NCBI RefSeq assembly: GCF_900130005.1
Contig: NZ_FQXP01000005.1
Location: 124,001 to 188,000, forward strand
Origin: Clostridium collagenovorans DSM 3089
GTDB lineage: Bacteria > Bacillota > Clostridia > Clostridiales > Clostridiaceae
Reading direction: 5' to 3'
Length of the DNA: 64,000 bases
This document shows, piece after piece, positions 53,010-62,228 of this stretch. The notes beneath the pieces were generated by a model. The model was not told the DNA's origin and searched no databases. It was given only the letters and a program-made list of their open reading frames with translations. The first letter of the stretch is position 1. The number at the start of each line of letters is the position of its first letter. A program made the position numbers and the translations under genes.

Positions 53010-53723
53010 ATGAGTAATTGTTATGCTAAAGTTATAGTTAAAGGGTCTCCAATTTCAAAATCTAACTTCAAATTATTTAACAAAGAAGGTAGAGCAATTC
53101 TTCCTTATAATTCTGGTAAATATCATGATAGATATGCACTTTATGAAGAAGAAATAGCCTTAGAAGCTCGAGCACAAAATCCTGGAATAATAATTGAAGA
53201 AGCTTGTATAGCTATATTAAAGGTCTTCTATAAAAGTGAAAAGCGTCATCCAGATACAAATAATATAACTAAAAGTATCTTAGATGGTATAGAAAAAAGT
53301 GGTCTTATAATAAATGACGCTCAAGTTAGAAGATTAGTTATAGAAGAATTCTATGATAAAGAAAACCCAAGATTTGAATTAGAGCTTTTTGGAGAAAGTA
53401 GCTATTCTTTAGAATATAGCCTTCATAAGAAAGAACTACAGGATGATAAAATTCTTTATTCTCCTCCTTCTAATAAAAAATCTAAAAGCTCTCTTGGAGA
53501 TAATATGACTTTTTCATCAGTATCATCAGATACCTATGTATCTATGCTTAACTCTAAAGAAAAATCAGAAAAACTTATAAAGAAAAAGAAAATATCTCCT
53601 AAGGAAATAGATAACATATTGAAATGTGATATATGTGGAAAAGTGATTGTATCTAATGACTATATATCTGCTAATAAAGGAAAAACCCTTATATGTAATA
53701 AATGCTTTAATAAAAATTTTTAA
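53010..53723 (+). CDS. RusA-like Holliday-junction resolvase fused to a zinc ribbon
   Basis: The 237-aa protein has an N-terminal RusA-type domain (about 1-130) with the conserved acids D82 (HPDTNNITK), D92 (ILDGIEKSG) and D103 (IINDAQV). A Ser/Lys-rich linker (about 140-200) and a four-cysteine zinc ribbon (C206, C209, C229, C232) follow. RusA enzymes resolve Holliday junctions and are usually phage-encoded, about 120 aa long and without a ribbon. No phage genes surround it. It is monocistronic. The junction-resolving activity is inferred from the family. Confidence 0.85.
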   Translation: MSNCYAKVIVKGSPISKSNFKLFNKEGRAILPYNSGKYHDRYALYEEEIALEARAQNPGIIIEEACIAILKVFYKSEKRHPDTNNITKSILDGIEKSGLIINDAQVRRLVIEEFYDKENPRFELELFGESSYSLEYSLHKKELQDDKILYSPPSNKKSKSSLGDNMTFSSVSSDTYVSMLNSKEKSEKLIKKKKISPKEIDNILKCDICGKVIVSNDYISANKGKTLICNKCFNKNF

Positions 53724-53732
53724 TATATGTTT

Positions 53733-53765
53733 AGAAGGAGACAATTATAAAAATTGTCTCCTTCT
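53733..53765. terminator. Hairpin between the RusA-like and MATE genes
   Basis: AGAAGGAGACAATT pairs with AATTGTCTCCTTCT around a 5-nt loop between convergent genes. The following T-content is modest, so its strength is uncertain. Confidence 0.65.
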
Positions 53766-53797
53766 ATATCCCTCTCTAAAGTTCAAATAAAATTTCG

Positions 53798-55180
53798 CTA
53801 TAATATAATAGCATTCTCATATATATTTTTCTTTTTATACATTACATAGCTAATTATTAATCTTACTAATAAATCTATATCTATAGCAATCCAAATCCAA
53901 ATAATGTCTAGCTTAAGAACTGATCCTATAACAACAGCTCCTAAAACTCTTACTCCCCAGATTCCAATTGCAGATATTATCATTGGCGCCTTAGAGTATC
54001 CTGCTCCCCTTATTGCCCCTACTATTACAGTACCAATATTCTGTGGTATTTGAATAAGTCCTGTTACAATTAAGTAAATCACTCCTATTTCAATTAATTC
54101 CACCTTATCCGTAAGTAATCCCATTAAAACATTAGGGAAAAATACTAAGGCAATTACTGCAATAGATGTTACTAACAAGGTTTCAATGCAAATTTCCTTC
54201 ATGTATGCCTTGGCTAACTTAATGTTTTTAGACCCTAAAGATTGTCCTATAAAGGCTGTAGCCGCCACTCCAAAGCCCATAGCTGGAGTAAAGAACATTC
54301 CCTCTGCTTGTACTGCTAACTGATATGCTGCTAAATGATTTTCTCCATATCCTAGTACTACATTAGTCACTATTATAACTGCTATTTGTAAAAATACAGC
54401 TTCCATCGATGAAGGCAAAGATACCTTGTAAATTTGCTTTATTTGATTCATATCTAACTTAAAATGTGACTTATTAACCTTGCCTATAAGCCCCTTTTTT
54501 CTAAAAAAGATATATAAATATAATATAGCTGATACCAATTGTGAAATAGCTAACCCTATAGCTGCTCCTTTGACACCCATGCCATTAATACCTAAGCCAC
54601 CAAATATAAATAGGTAGCTAAATATAACATTTACTACATTCATGACTACTGCCACAATTAAGGGAGTTAATGCATCCCCAGTAGCTTGCATTATTCCTGC
54701 TGCAACTAACATAATTACTAAAAATGGTAGTCCAAAAGATACTGCTCTTAAATGAGTAACTGTAGTATCTAACAAAGCTCCCTCAGCACTAAAAATTAAA
54801 GTAACTATTTTTGGTGCAAACCAAAATAAAATTTGTTGTATTCCAATAACTATAATGATACTAGAAATTAAGGTTTGTATGGTTATCCCCCTAAGCTTCT
54901 TTCTATCATTAGCACCATATGCCTGTGCTATAAAAATAGTTGCTCCCATAGCAATCCCTTTAAAAAATGCCCATATTATTTGAGTTATTCTAACACTAAG
55001 ACCTAACCCTGCTATAGATGTAGCATCTAGTTTTCCTGTCATAGCCATAGATATAAAACTTGCTAGCATCTGAAGCACACCTTCTAAGATAATCGGAATT
55101 ATCATTCTCAATATACTTCTTCTTATTCTAGAGGTTTTTATATCATCTAGACCATTTATTTGTATATCCGCCGTTCCCAT
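53798..55180 (-). CDS. MATE family efflux transporter
   Basis: The 460-aa protein has twelve hydrophobic segments in two similar halves. MATE features include LQMLASFISMAMTGKLDATS near the N-terminus and GFGVAATAFIGQSLGSKNIK in the second half. It exports cationic drugs or metabolites in exchange for Na+ or H+. Ribosome binding site GAGGGGG. It is monocistronic. The substrate is unknown. Confidence 0.93.
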   Translation of the reverse strand: MGTADIQINGLDDIKTSRIRRSILRMIIPIILEGVLQMLASFISMAMTGKLDATSIAGLGLSVRITQIIWAFFKGIAMGATIFIAQAYGANDRKKLRGITIQTLISSIIIVIGIQQILFWFAPKIVTLIFSAEGALLDTTVTHLRAVSFGLPFLVIMLVAAGIMQATGDALTPLIVAVVMNVVNVIFSYLFIFGGLGINGMGVKGAAIGLAISQLVSAILYLYIFFRKKGLIGKVNKSHFKLDMNQIKQIYKVSLPSSMEAVFLQIAVIIVTNVVLGYGENHLAAYQLAVQAEGMFFTPAMGFGVAATAFIGQSLGSKNIKLAKAYMKEICIETLLVTSIAVIALVFFPNVLMGLLTDKVELIEIGVIYLIVTGLIQIPQNIGTVIVGAIRGAGYSKAPMIISAIGIWGVRVLGAVVIGSVLKLDIIWIWIAIDIDLLVRLIISYVMYKKKNIYENAIIL

Positions 55181-55413
55181 TTTTCCCCCTCGATATTAAG
55201 CCTAATTAGACTTAAATATATAACTGCTATCATAATAAATTGTAACATTATTTTTAACTAATTGCATCCAATCTTTGAACTATTTTTTGATTATTTTGAA
55301 TATATATATTTTTTTAATTTACTCTATTATTAAATTTATTTTGTAATATATAATCTTATATTTTAATAAACTTAATAATAAAGTACTTAAGTGTACAGAA
55401 GGAGATTATAAAT

Positions 55414-55491
55414 ATGAAAGCTTTACATGAACCAACATTAATAATTTATAGTGAGATGAATAAAAATAAATATCGTACATTATCCATTTAA
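55414..55491 (+). CDS. Short ORF just upstream of the PIN gene, one frame off
   Basis: ATG after a strong AAGGAGATTATAAAT opens 25 codons (MKALHEPTLIIYSEMNKNKY, then RTLSI) ending TAA at 55489. The next frame (+1) continues without a stop as KEVTFLRTTKV into MLDTCFIL of the PIN protein. Skipping one T at ATT-T-AAA would fuse the two. It is either a frameshifted 5' part of the PIN gene, a programmed +1 shift, or a short coupling peptide or antitoxin-like ORF. Confidence 0.4.
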   Translation: MKALHEPTLIIYSEMNKNKYRTLSI

Positions 55492-55522
55492 AGAAGTAAC
55501 TTTTCTCAGGACAACCAAAGTT

Positions 55523-56125
55523 ATGTTGGATACATGTTTTATATTAACGCTTTTATATGATAAAGATCCTAAGAATAAGGAATGTATTGAAGTTTTATCT
55601 AGACTTATTGTTTCAGGGTGCCAATTGTATATAACGGATATTACAAGCGCAGAAATTTTAAATCAAATACCAAAAAAATTATTTCAAAATGATATGCGTT
55701 ATAGGATAGATAAAGTAGATCCTGTTAATAGTCCTTCTAATGTTGATATAATTCTAAATAGTTTTAATAGACATGATAGAAAACTTATTAAAGAAAAGCG
55801 TCTTGAGAAGTTTAACCAAATTCAATTTAATAAATATTTTTATAATCTCTCTAAAAATCCTTGGAAGAAAGATTTACTTAAAATCTATTATTCTAAAGCA
55901 GTAGATATGCACAGTCAAATGGAGAGACTATTAAAGTTTAGAAACATATCAATAGACAGTAGATGCATTAGTCTTGCCAAAGAATTAATGAAAAATTATA
56001 TACTGCCTGTAAATGATTCATACCATATTGCTTGTGCAGAATTTAATGGAATACACTACTTTATTACATTAGATTCAGACTTTGAAGAAATAAAAAATAC
56101 AAAAGTAATAATTCTTAAAATTTAA
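55523..56125 (+). CDS. PIN-domain protein (putative ribonuclease)
   Basis: The 200-aa protein has the PIN/VapC-like acidic set: D3 (MLDTCF), E44 (TSAEIL), D165 (VNDSYHIACAE) and D184/D186 (TLDSDF). The middle (about 60-140) is a long insert. PIN proteins are Mg-dependent RNases, many of them toxins of toxin-antitoxin pairs. No classical antitoxin gene of normal size lies beside it. The ATG at 55523 has only a weak AGG at distance 12, while a strong ribosome binding site serves the out-of-frame short ORF upstream. Translation is therefore coupled or frameshifted. Confidence 0.8.
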   Translation: MLDTCFILTLLYDKDPKNKECIEVLSRLIVSGCQLYITDITSAEILNQIPKKLFQNDMRYRIDKVDPVNSPSNVDIILNSFNRHDRKLIKEKRLEKFNQIQFNKYFYNLSKNPWKKDLLKIYYSKAVDMHSQMERLLKFRNISIDSRCISLAKELMKNYILPVNDSYHIACAEFNGIHYFITLDSDFEEIKNTKVIILKI

Positions 56126-56314
56126 GTATATAAAAGTGACTTTTAAGCCATCATTTTTATATACTTATTTTTTTGCGAAAAAAACAAAAAATCTTTTTTC
56201 TGTAACATAACTGTCACAATGAAGATTTATTATATATTCATAGTCAAGATAAGAAACAAATTAAAAGTTTATATAAATCTAAAACCTAAACTTAATATAT
56301 TGGAGGTTGTATTT

Positions 56315-57691
56315 ATGACAAATAAAGAAAATAACTTTGAAAACGAAAATAACAATGTTAATTTAAACAATGACTCTTTTAACAATATGGATGAAAATAA
56401 TAAGCATATAGATGAAACTACCGAAATTAATATTGATGAAAGTATGATACATGAGCACTCAGCATCAGATTCAAGTACACCTAACAGTGATACTACTGAG
56501 GATGTAAAAGAATCTACTACAACTGCTGATGAATTTAATAACTATAAAGAAAGTACCGTTAAAGAAGTCAAGAAGAGAAAGAAAGAAAATAAAGGTGGAA
56601 TGAGAGGAAGACTTGCAAGCTATATAATAGTTGGACTTTTATGTTCTTCATTAGGTGCAGGAATAGCCTCAGTAATCTCTTTAAATGTAATGGACAGAAA
56701 AATTGATGAACTTAAACAAGAAAACAAAAAGAATCCTGTACAAAATAGTGAGTTTAATACTAGTACTACTACTGGTGGTTTAAGTGTTCCTGATATAGTA
56801 AAAAAGGTTGGTCCTGCTGTAGTTGGTATCTCTGTAAAATCAGTACAAAGTTACGGTAACTCACCTTTTGTTCAACAAGTAGAAGGAATAGGTTCTGGTG
56901 TAATTATAAATGAGGATGGTTATATATTAACTAATAACCACGTAATACAAAATGCTACAACTATAAATGTAATCTTAAACAATGGTGATGAAGTAGAAGC
57001 TAAGGTAGTAAATGCTGATCCAGCTTATGATTTAGCAATTGTTAAGATTACCAAAGATATGAAAATGCCTGGTGTTGTAGAGTTTGGTGATTCTGAGAAT
57101 TTATCAGTAGGAGAACCAGTTGTAGCAATAGGTAACCCACTTGGAAAAGAACTTTTAGGTTCAGTAACAACAGGTGTTGTTAGTGCTCTTAATAGAAATA
57201 TAGATGATAAAAATACTGACTTAAAATTAATTCAAACTGATGCAGCTATTAGTCCTGGTAACAGTGGCGGACCTTTATTAAATAGCCATGGTCAATTAAT
57301 AGGTATAAATACTGAAAAAAGAGTTGGTACCGGAGTTGAAGGATTAGGATTTGCTATACCTATTCATCAAATTCAACCTAAAATTGAAGGATTAATGAAA
57401 CCTAAAATTATGTTAGGTGTTACTATAAGACAAGTAACTGAAGAAGATTCTAAAAAATATAATATTCCTGAAGGATTATTTATAAATGATATAAAACCTT
57501 ATAGCTCTGCTGAAAAAGCTGGCTTAAAAATAGGTGATGTAATCACTTCCTTCAATGGCAAAAAAGTTAAAACTAACGAGGAATTAAATGACTTAAAAGA
57601 AAAAGCTAAAGAAGGAGATAAAGTACCTGTAGAAGTTGATAGAGATGGTGAAAAAGTAACTGTAAACCTAACTCTAGAAACTGGTTATTAA
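56315..57691 (+). CDS. htrA: HtrA/DegP-like serine protease with PDZ domain
   Basis: A 458-aa protein from MTNKENN (GGAGG 8 bases upstream; the longer frame has no ribosome binding site). It has an Asn/Glu-rich cytosolic tail of about 110 residues, one transmembrane helix (ASYIIVGLLCSSLGAGIASV) and an external trypsin-like domain. The triad is His in LTNNHVIQN, Asp in AYDLAIVKI and Ser in GNSGGPLLN. A C-terminal PDZ domain contains KAGLKIGDVITSFNGKKV. It is a surface quality-control protease. No CssRS-type regulator genes are adjacent. Confidence 0.95.
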   Translation: MTNKENNFENENNNVNLNNDSFNNMDENNKHIDETTEINIDESMIHEHSASDSSTPNSDTTEDVKESTTTADEFNNYKESTVKEVKKRKKENKGGMRGRLASYIIVGLLCSSLGAGIASVISLNVMDRKIDELKQENKKNPVQNSEFNTSTTTGGLSVPDIVKKVGPAVVGISVKSVQSYGNSPFVQQVEGIGSGVIINEDGYILTNNHVIQNATTINVILNNGDEVEAKVVNADPAYDLAIVKITKDMKMPGVVEFGDSENLSVGEPVVAIGNPLGKELLGSVTTGVVSALNRNIDDKNTDLKLIQTDAAISPGNSGGPLLNSHGQLIGINTEKRVGTGVEGLGFAIPIHQIQPKIEGLMKPKIMLGVTIRQVTEEDSKKYNIPEGLFINDIKPYSSAEKAGLKIGDVITSFNGKKVKTNEELNDLKEKAKEGDKVPVEVDRDGEKVTVNLTLETGY

Positions 57692-57814
57692 TTCTTTAAA
57701 ATGCTATAAATCAATTTAAAATTATTGATTTAACATAAATAAATTATAGAGAAAAGATTCCCCCTTTTTCTTTTCACTATAGCAATAAAATAATGATTCT
57801 TACCCCAAAAGTTT

Positions 57815-57849
57815 AAACCCTGAATTTTATAAACTAAAATTTAGGGTTT
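57815..57849 (+). terminator. htrA: htrA terminator
   Basis: AAACCCTGAATTTTA pairs with TAAAATTTAGGGTTT, and ATTTTTG follows. It lies about 125 bp after the htrA stop. Confidence 0.85.
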
Positions 57850-57960
57850 ATTTTTGTATCAAATTACCTATAATCTCATAAAATGAACTATAAGTAATTG
57901 CTTATATTGTAACTTTATTATACCGTCCCTTTTTATTATTTTAAATTTATCCTACCTTGT

Positions 57961-58003
57961 AACAAGAGTTCACAACTCCCCGTGAGCTCTTGTTCTTTTT
58001 TTG
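57961..58003 (+). terminator. Second strong terminator with no gene before it
   Basis: AACAAGAGTTCAC pairs with GTGAGCTCTTGTT, and CTTTTTTTG follows. It lies 110 bp beyond the htrA terminator, with no ORF between them. It may be a back-up terminator or the 3' end of a small RNA. Confidence 0.75.
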
Positions 58004-58134
58004 ATTTTTTTATATTATTTTAGTGTCAACAAGCTTATATCCTTAATATATTAAAATGGGACTATATAAATTCGAGTCATATTTTCTCTTAGATGCATAG
58101 TATATTATATATTAATATATACGAGGTGAGGATT

Positions 58135-58314
58135 ATGAACCTGTGTTTAAATATAGTTTTAGCTAGTATTATAATTTTACTTGCTATCTTTGTTCTTTGG
58201 TTTTTAGTTTCTTCCTTCTTCATAACCCTACACCATATGTGTGAAGAAGACTGCAATATGTATGATAGTGAAGCTGAGGACAATTATTTTGACAAGGATA
58301 AACCTAAAACCTAA
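58135..58314 (+). CDS. Small single-pass membrane protein
   Basis: A 59-aa protein with a long hydrophobic segment (LCLNIVLASIIILLAIFVLW, residues 3-22, continuing to about 30). A short, acidic, Cys-containing tail follows (HHMCEEDCNMY, then DSEAEDNYFDKDK). The start ATG at 58135 is preferred because GAGGTGAGG lies upstream; an earlier in-frame ATG has none. The family is unknown. It has its own terminator. Confidence 0.6.
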   Translation: MNLCLNIVLASIIILLAIFVLWFLVSSFFITLHHMCEEDCNMYDSEAEDNYFDKDKPKT

Positions 58315-58373
58315 CTTATTATAATTAGAAATGAAAGTATTATTATGAATATGAAATCATTTTAAATACATTA

Positions 58374-58405
58374 AAAAACCCACTAGTAAAAACTAGTGGG
58401 TTTTT
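58374..58405. terminator. Bidirectional terminator before pepT
   Basis: AAAAACCCACTAGT pairs with ACTAGTGGGTTTTT around AAAA, between the small membrane protein gene and pepT. Confidence 0.92.
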
Positions 58406-58406
58406 A

Positions 58407-59633
58407 TTACTTCTCAGAGTATATTTCAACTATTTTAATTATAACTTCAACAGCCTTTTCCATAGCATATGTTGGAATATATTCAAATTTTCCATGGAAG
58501 TTGTGTCCACCAGTAAATAAGTTTGGTGTTGGAAGTCCCATAAATGATAGTCTAGCTCCATCTGTTCCACCTCTTATAGGTCTAACCTTTGGAGTTACAC
58601 CAACAAGCTCCATAGCTTTTGTTGCAGACTCTATTATATGAGCTATTGGTTCAACCATTTCTCTCATATTTTGGTATTGGTCTTTTAATTCAAGTTCAAA
58701 AGTTCCCTCACCATATTTTTCATTTAATTTCTTAACTAAATCTACTACAAATTGTTTTCTTGCTTCATATCCATCCTTAAAGAAATCTCTTATAATGAAA
58801 TGCATTTCAGTTCTTTCAACATTTCCTTCAATTGTATCTAAAAGATAGAAACCTTCATATCCTTCTGTAGTTTCAGGTCTTTCATTCTCTGGTAGCATTG
58901 ATACAAATTCTAATCCTAATAATTGAGAATTTATCATTTTATTTTTAGCAGAACCTGGATGAACATTTCTACCATTGATAACTAATTTAAATGCTGCTGC
59001 ATTAAAGTTTTCAAATTCAAACTCACCTATTTCTCCACCGTCAACAGTGTAAGCAAATTCAGCTCCGAATTTCTCAACATCAAAGTGATCTGCTCCCTCA
59101 CCTATTTCTTCATCAGGAGTAAATCCAATTTTGATAGTTCCGTGTTTTATTTCAGGATTCTTAACTAAGAACTCAATAGCACTCATAATTTCAGCTATAC
59201 CAGCTTTATCATCAGCTCCAAGTACTGTAGTTCCATCAGTTGTTATTAAAGTTTTTCCTACATATTCTTTTATTTCAGGGAAATCCTTAACTTGTAATAC
59301 TACATTCTTTTCCTTATTTAAAACTATATCTTTACCATCATAGTTAGTAACTATTTGTGGCTTTACATTAGCTCCTGACATCTCTGGAGTAGTATCCATA
59401 TGTGCTATAAACCCTATAGTAGGAATTTCTTTATCTGTATTAGCAGGTAATTCTGCCATTACATAGGCCTTATCATCTACTGATACATTCTTTAATCCTA
59501 ATTCATTTAATTCTGCTACTAATTCTTTAGCAAGGTCAAATTGTTTCATTGTACTTGGATTAGTACCTGTTGTTGTATCTGATTTAGTATCATAACTTAC
59601 ATACTTTAAAAATCTTTCTATAACTGTGCTCAT
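58407..59633 (-). CDS. pepT: Peptidase T (tripeptidase)
   Basis: The 408-aa M20B protein has zinc ligands and catalytic acids in GFIAHMDTTPEMSG (His, Asp), TVLGADDKAGIAEIM (bridging Asp), GFTPDEEIGEGADHF (Glu) and VHPGSAKNKMINS. It removes N-terminal residues from tripeptides in the cytosol. The length equals E. coli PepT. The ribosome binding site is AAGGAG. It is monocistronic. Confidence 0.97.
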   Translation of the reverse strand: MSTVIERFLKYVSYDTKSDTTTGTNPSTMKQFDLAKELVAELNELGLKNVSVDDKAYVMAELPANTDKEIPTIGFIAHMDTTPEMSGANVKPQIVTNYDGKDIVLNKEKNVVLQVKDFPEIKEYVGKTLITTDGTTVLGADDKAGIAEIMSAIEFLVKNPEIKHGTIKIGFTPDEEIGEGADHFDVEKFGAEFAYTVDGGEIGEFEFENFNAAAFKLVINGRNVHPGSAKNKMINSQLLGLEFVSMLPENERPETTEGYEGFYLLDTIEGNVERTEMHFIIRDFFKDGYEARKQFVVDLVKKLNEKYGEGTFELELKDQYQNMREMVEPIAHIIESATKAMELVGVTPKVRPIRGGTDGARLSFMGLPTPNLFTGGHNFHGKFEYIPTYAMEKAVEVIIKIVEIYSEK

Positions 59634-60066
59634 TCTAAAACACTCCTTATATATAAATTTATCATCTACCTAAATCACCTTAAAACTATGATATAAAATA
59701 ATTGCTTTAAAAGTAGTAATTTAAGATTAGATATGGTTTTTAATTTAATAATTATCCTTTAAAAAGCTATATATACATTTCAATAATACTTCTTCATTAT
59801 AGCTTTTACCAGACTTCTAAAAATTATAAATATAAAGTAACTTCTTCAAGTACATTTTTCAAGGATATTATAGTAGTAAATTTCTCTCTTATAATTATAT
59901 TTACTTATTTTAATTTTATATCTAATACCTTTATTTTGCAAATAATTTCAATATTTTAACTAGTATAACTTTTTCTCATACATCACATAATAACTAAGAA
60001 CTTCAACAGTTCAATAATTCAATATTAAAATTATTAATTAAAGGTTTGATTAAGGAGGACTTTATT
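59634..60066. other. Intergenic region between pepT and the DUF1540 gene
   Basis: About 430 A/T-rich bases between divergent genes. No ORF or RNA structure is supported. The AAGGAGG at about 60053-60058 belongs to the next gene. Confidence 0.45.
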
Positions 60067-60225
60067 ATGTCTAAAAATTCAAGTATTAAATGTTCAGTTC
60101 AACAATGTAAACACCATGATTGTGGTGAAGATTATTGTACACTATCTGTAATTCAAGTAGGTACACATGAACAAAACCCAAAAATGGATCAATGTACAGA
60201 CTGTAAATCATTCCAATTAAAATAG
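60067..60225 (+). CDS. DUF1540 domain small Cys-rich protein
   Basis: A 52-aa protein. The cysteine pattern is C9, C14, C19, C24 near the N-terminus and C43, C46 near the C-terminus, with two His after C14 (KCSVQQCKHHDCGEDYC and DQCTDCKSF). This matches DUF1540, small probable metal-binding proteins common in spore formers, whose function is unknown. The ribosome binding site is AAGGAGG, 8 bases from ATG. It is too short for many gene finders but clearly real. Confidence 0.85.
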   Translation: MSKNSSIKCSVQQCKHHDCGEDYCTLSVIQVGTHEQNPKMDQCTDCKSFQLK

Positions 60226-60267
60226 TATGATTTAAAAGTTAAAATAAAACTATTGTATTTAAATAGA

Positions 60268-60312
60268 TTACACATCTTAAGAGATAGATAAAATTTAAGA
60301 TGTGTAATTTAT
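60268..60312 (+). terminator. Terminator after the DUF1540 gene
   Basis: TTACACATCTTAA pairs with TTAAGATGTGTAA (60295-60307), and TTTATTATT follows. Confidence 0.65.
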
Positions 60313-60464
60313 TATTACACTAGTTTTTATTTTTATTCCACTATAGATTTTCTCTATAGATATGATTAGTTTCATGAATTATAAGTATTGGATATTTTTC
60401 CTGTCTACATTTAAAATAATCTTAAATAATACTTTATTTAATTATTTAGGAGGATTTGTCTTAA

Positions 60465-60962
60465 GTGGATATTGAATTTTTAAAAAGTCTCCCTATATCT
60501 GAAAGAGAGCTACTAATTAGGAAAGAATTAGGACCAGAAAAATGTAAATTTCTCGATAAATACGACCTTAAATTAAATGATAGATTTTACTTTGAAAGAA
60601 TACAAGAAAAGTACCCTGCTCAAGAATATTTTAGTTATAAGCTTGCAACTAAAAGTTCTTTAATAGGAATGATTTTTCACATAAATAGATTATGCTTTGC
60701 TAAAACAAAGTATTTTGAAAAAAATATAAATAACTATGTTCCCTGTATACATAGCTGTAGAAATGGCTTTGTAGAAACAGATATGTGGAATATGGAGTTT
60801 TTAAAACAAAAGGGTACAAATATAATAATAGATCTAAGAGATTTATCTAAAATTCATTGGGTAGCTGACTTTCATGATCTTTGTAACTACTTAGAATTAG
60901 AGTTAGATAAATTTAACGCCAAAATACGTTCTAATGCTTCTGATTTAAATATTAGAGCTTAG
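60465..60962 (+). CDS. Hypothetical protein
   Basis: A 165-aa cytosolic protein that I do not recognise. Its start is GTG, 11 bases after AGGAGG. It has an N-terminal helical part (LPISERELLIRKELGPEK) and a C-terminal alpha/beta part (GTNIIIDLRDLSKIHWVADF). Three Cys are present (FLDKYD region none; LCFAK, PCIHSC). A good terminator follows. No function can be assigned. Confidence 0.65.
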   Translation: MDIEFLKSLPISERELLIRKELGPEKCKFLDKYDLKLNDRFYFERIQEKYPAQEYFSYKLATKSSLIGMIFHINRLCFAKTKYFEKNINNYVPCIHSCRNGFVETDMWNMEFLKQKGTNIIIDLRDLSKIHWVADFHDLCNYLELELDKFNAKIRSNASDLNIRA

Positions 60963-61000
60963 CTATAAATCAATTAAGAATTTCCCGAGACTATAAAAGG

Positions 61001-61032
61001 CAGTCCAACTTTAAAAAGTTGGACTGTTTTTT
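61001..61032. terminator. Terminator between gene 60465 and the malic enzyme gene
   Basis: CAGTCCAACTT pairs with AAGTTGGACTG (61016-61026), and TTTTTT follows on the plus strand. It is likely shared by the convergent genes. Confidence 0.85.
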
Positions 61033-61055
61033 ACTTCTTATTAGTTTTGCTCAAA

Positions 61056-62228
61056 TTATAATTTAGCAATACCCATTTCTCTTGCAATTCTTTTAACTTC
61101 TGCTGCTACTGAATCTGCAACTGTTTTATCAAGAGCATTTGGTACAATATATTCTTCTGTTAATTCTTCATCTTTTATTAAATTAGCAATTCCTCTTGCC
61201 GCAGCTAATTTCATTTCATCATTGATTTCAACAGCTCTTACTTCTAATGCACCCTTAAATATTCCAGGGAACACTAATACATTGTTTATTTGGTTAGGGA
61301 AGTCTGATCTTCCTGTAGCAATAACTCTAGCACCTGCTGCTTTTGCTTCATCTGGCATAATCTCTGGAGTTGGATTAGCCATTGCAAATATAATGCTATC
61401 CTTATTCATTGTTTTAACCATTTCTTGAGTTAATACTCCCGGAGCTGATACACCTACAAATACATCTTTTCCTTTAACTACATCAGCTAATGAACCCTTT
61501 TCAAATTCTCTGTTAGTCATTTTAGCTATTTCCATCTTAGATGAATTTAAGTTTGCCATATCCTCAGATATTGCACCCTTAGAGTCACAGATAACTATAT
61601 GATTAACTCCAGCTTTTATAAGTAATTTAGCAATTGCTACACCAGCAGCACCTGCACCATTTATTACAACCTTTATTTCATCCATCTTCTTACCAGTTAT
61701 TTTAAGAGCATTATATAAACCAGCTAAAGTTACAACAGCTGTACCATGTTGATCGTCATGGAATACAGGAATATTTAATTCTCTTTTCAATGTTTCTTCT
61801 ATGTAGAAACACTCTGGAGCCTTAATATCCTCTAAGTTAATTCCACCAAATACAGGTTCTATTAACTTCACTGTTTTTATTATTTCTTCTGGATCCTGTG
61901 AATCTATACAAATTGGGAAAGCATCAACGCCACCAAACTCTTTAAATAATAAAGCTTTTCCTTCCATTACAGGTAATCCAGCACCCGCTCCTATATTACC
62001 TAAGCCTAAAACTGCACTTCCATTAGTTACAATAGCAACTGTATTTCCTTTAATTGTGTAATCGTATAACTTCTCATTATCCTTAGCTATTTCTAAACAA
62101 GGAGCTGCAACACCTGGAGTGTATGCAACAGATAAGTCATCTCTAGTCTCAACCTTCATTTTAGTTACAACTTCTAATTTACCCTTTTTTTCTTTATGAA
62201 CTCTTAAAGCTTCTTCTGCATAAGACAT
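61056..62228 (-). CDS. Malic enzyme (oxaloacetate-decarboxylating)
   Basis: The 390-aa protein converts malate to pyruvate and CO2 with NAD(P). Features are the N-terminal DLSVAYTPGVAAPCLEIA, the catalytic Lys region GLPVMEGKALLFKEFGGVD, metal/substrate site PVFHDDQHGTAVVTLAG and the Rossmann motif VINGAGAAGVAIAKLLIKAG. The short bacterial form (about 390-410 aa) fits. Cofactor choice cannot be read confidently. The ribosome binding site is AGGAGG. It is monocistronic. Confidence 0.95.
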   Translation of the reverse strand: MSYAEEALRVHKEKKGKLEVVTKMKVETRDDLSVAYTPGVAAPCLEIAKDNEKLYDYTIKGNTVAIVTNGSAVLGLGNIGAGAGLPVMEGKALLFKEFGGVDAFPICIDSQDPEEIIKTVKLIEPVFGGINLEDIKAPECFYIEETLKRELNIPVFHDDQHGTAVVTLAGLYNALKITGKKMDEIKVVINGAGAAGVAIAKLLIKAGVNHIVICDSKGAISEDMANLNSSKMEIAKMTNREFEKGSLADVVKGKDVFVGVSAPGVLTQEMVKTMNKDSIIFAMANPTPEIMPDEAKAAGARVIATGRSDFPNQINNVLVFPGIFKGALEVRAVEINDEMKLAAARGIANLIKDEELTEEYIVPNALDKTVADSVAAEVKRIAREMGIAKL

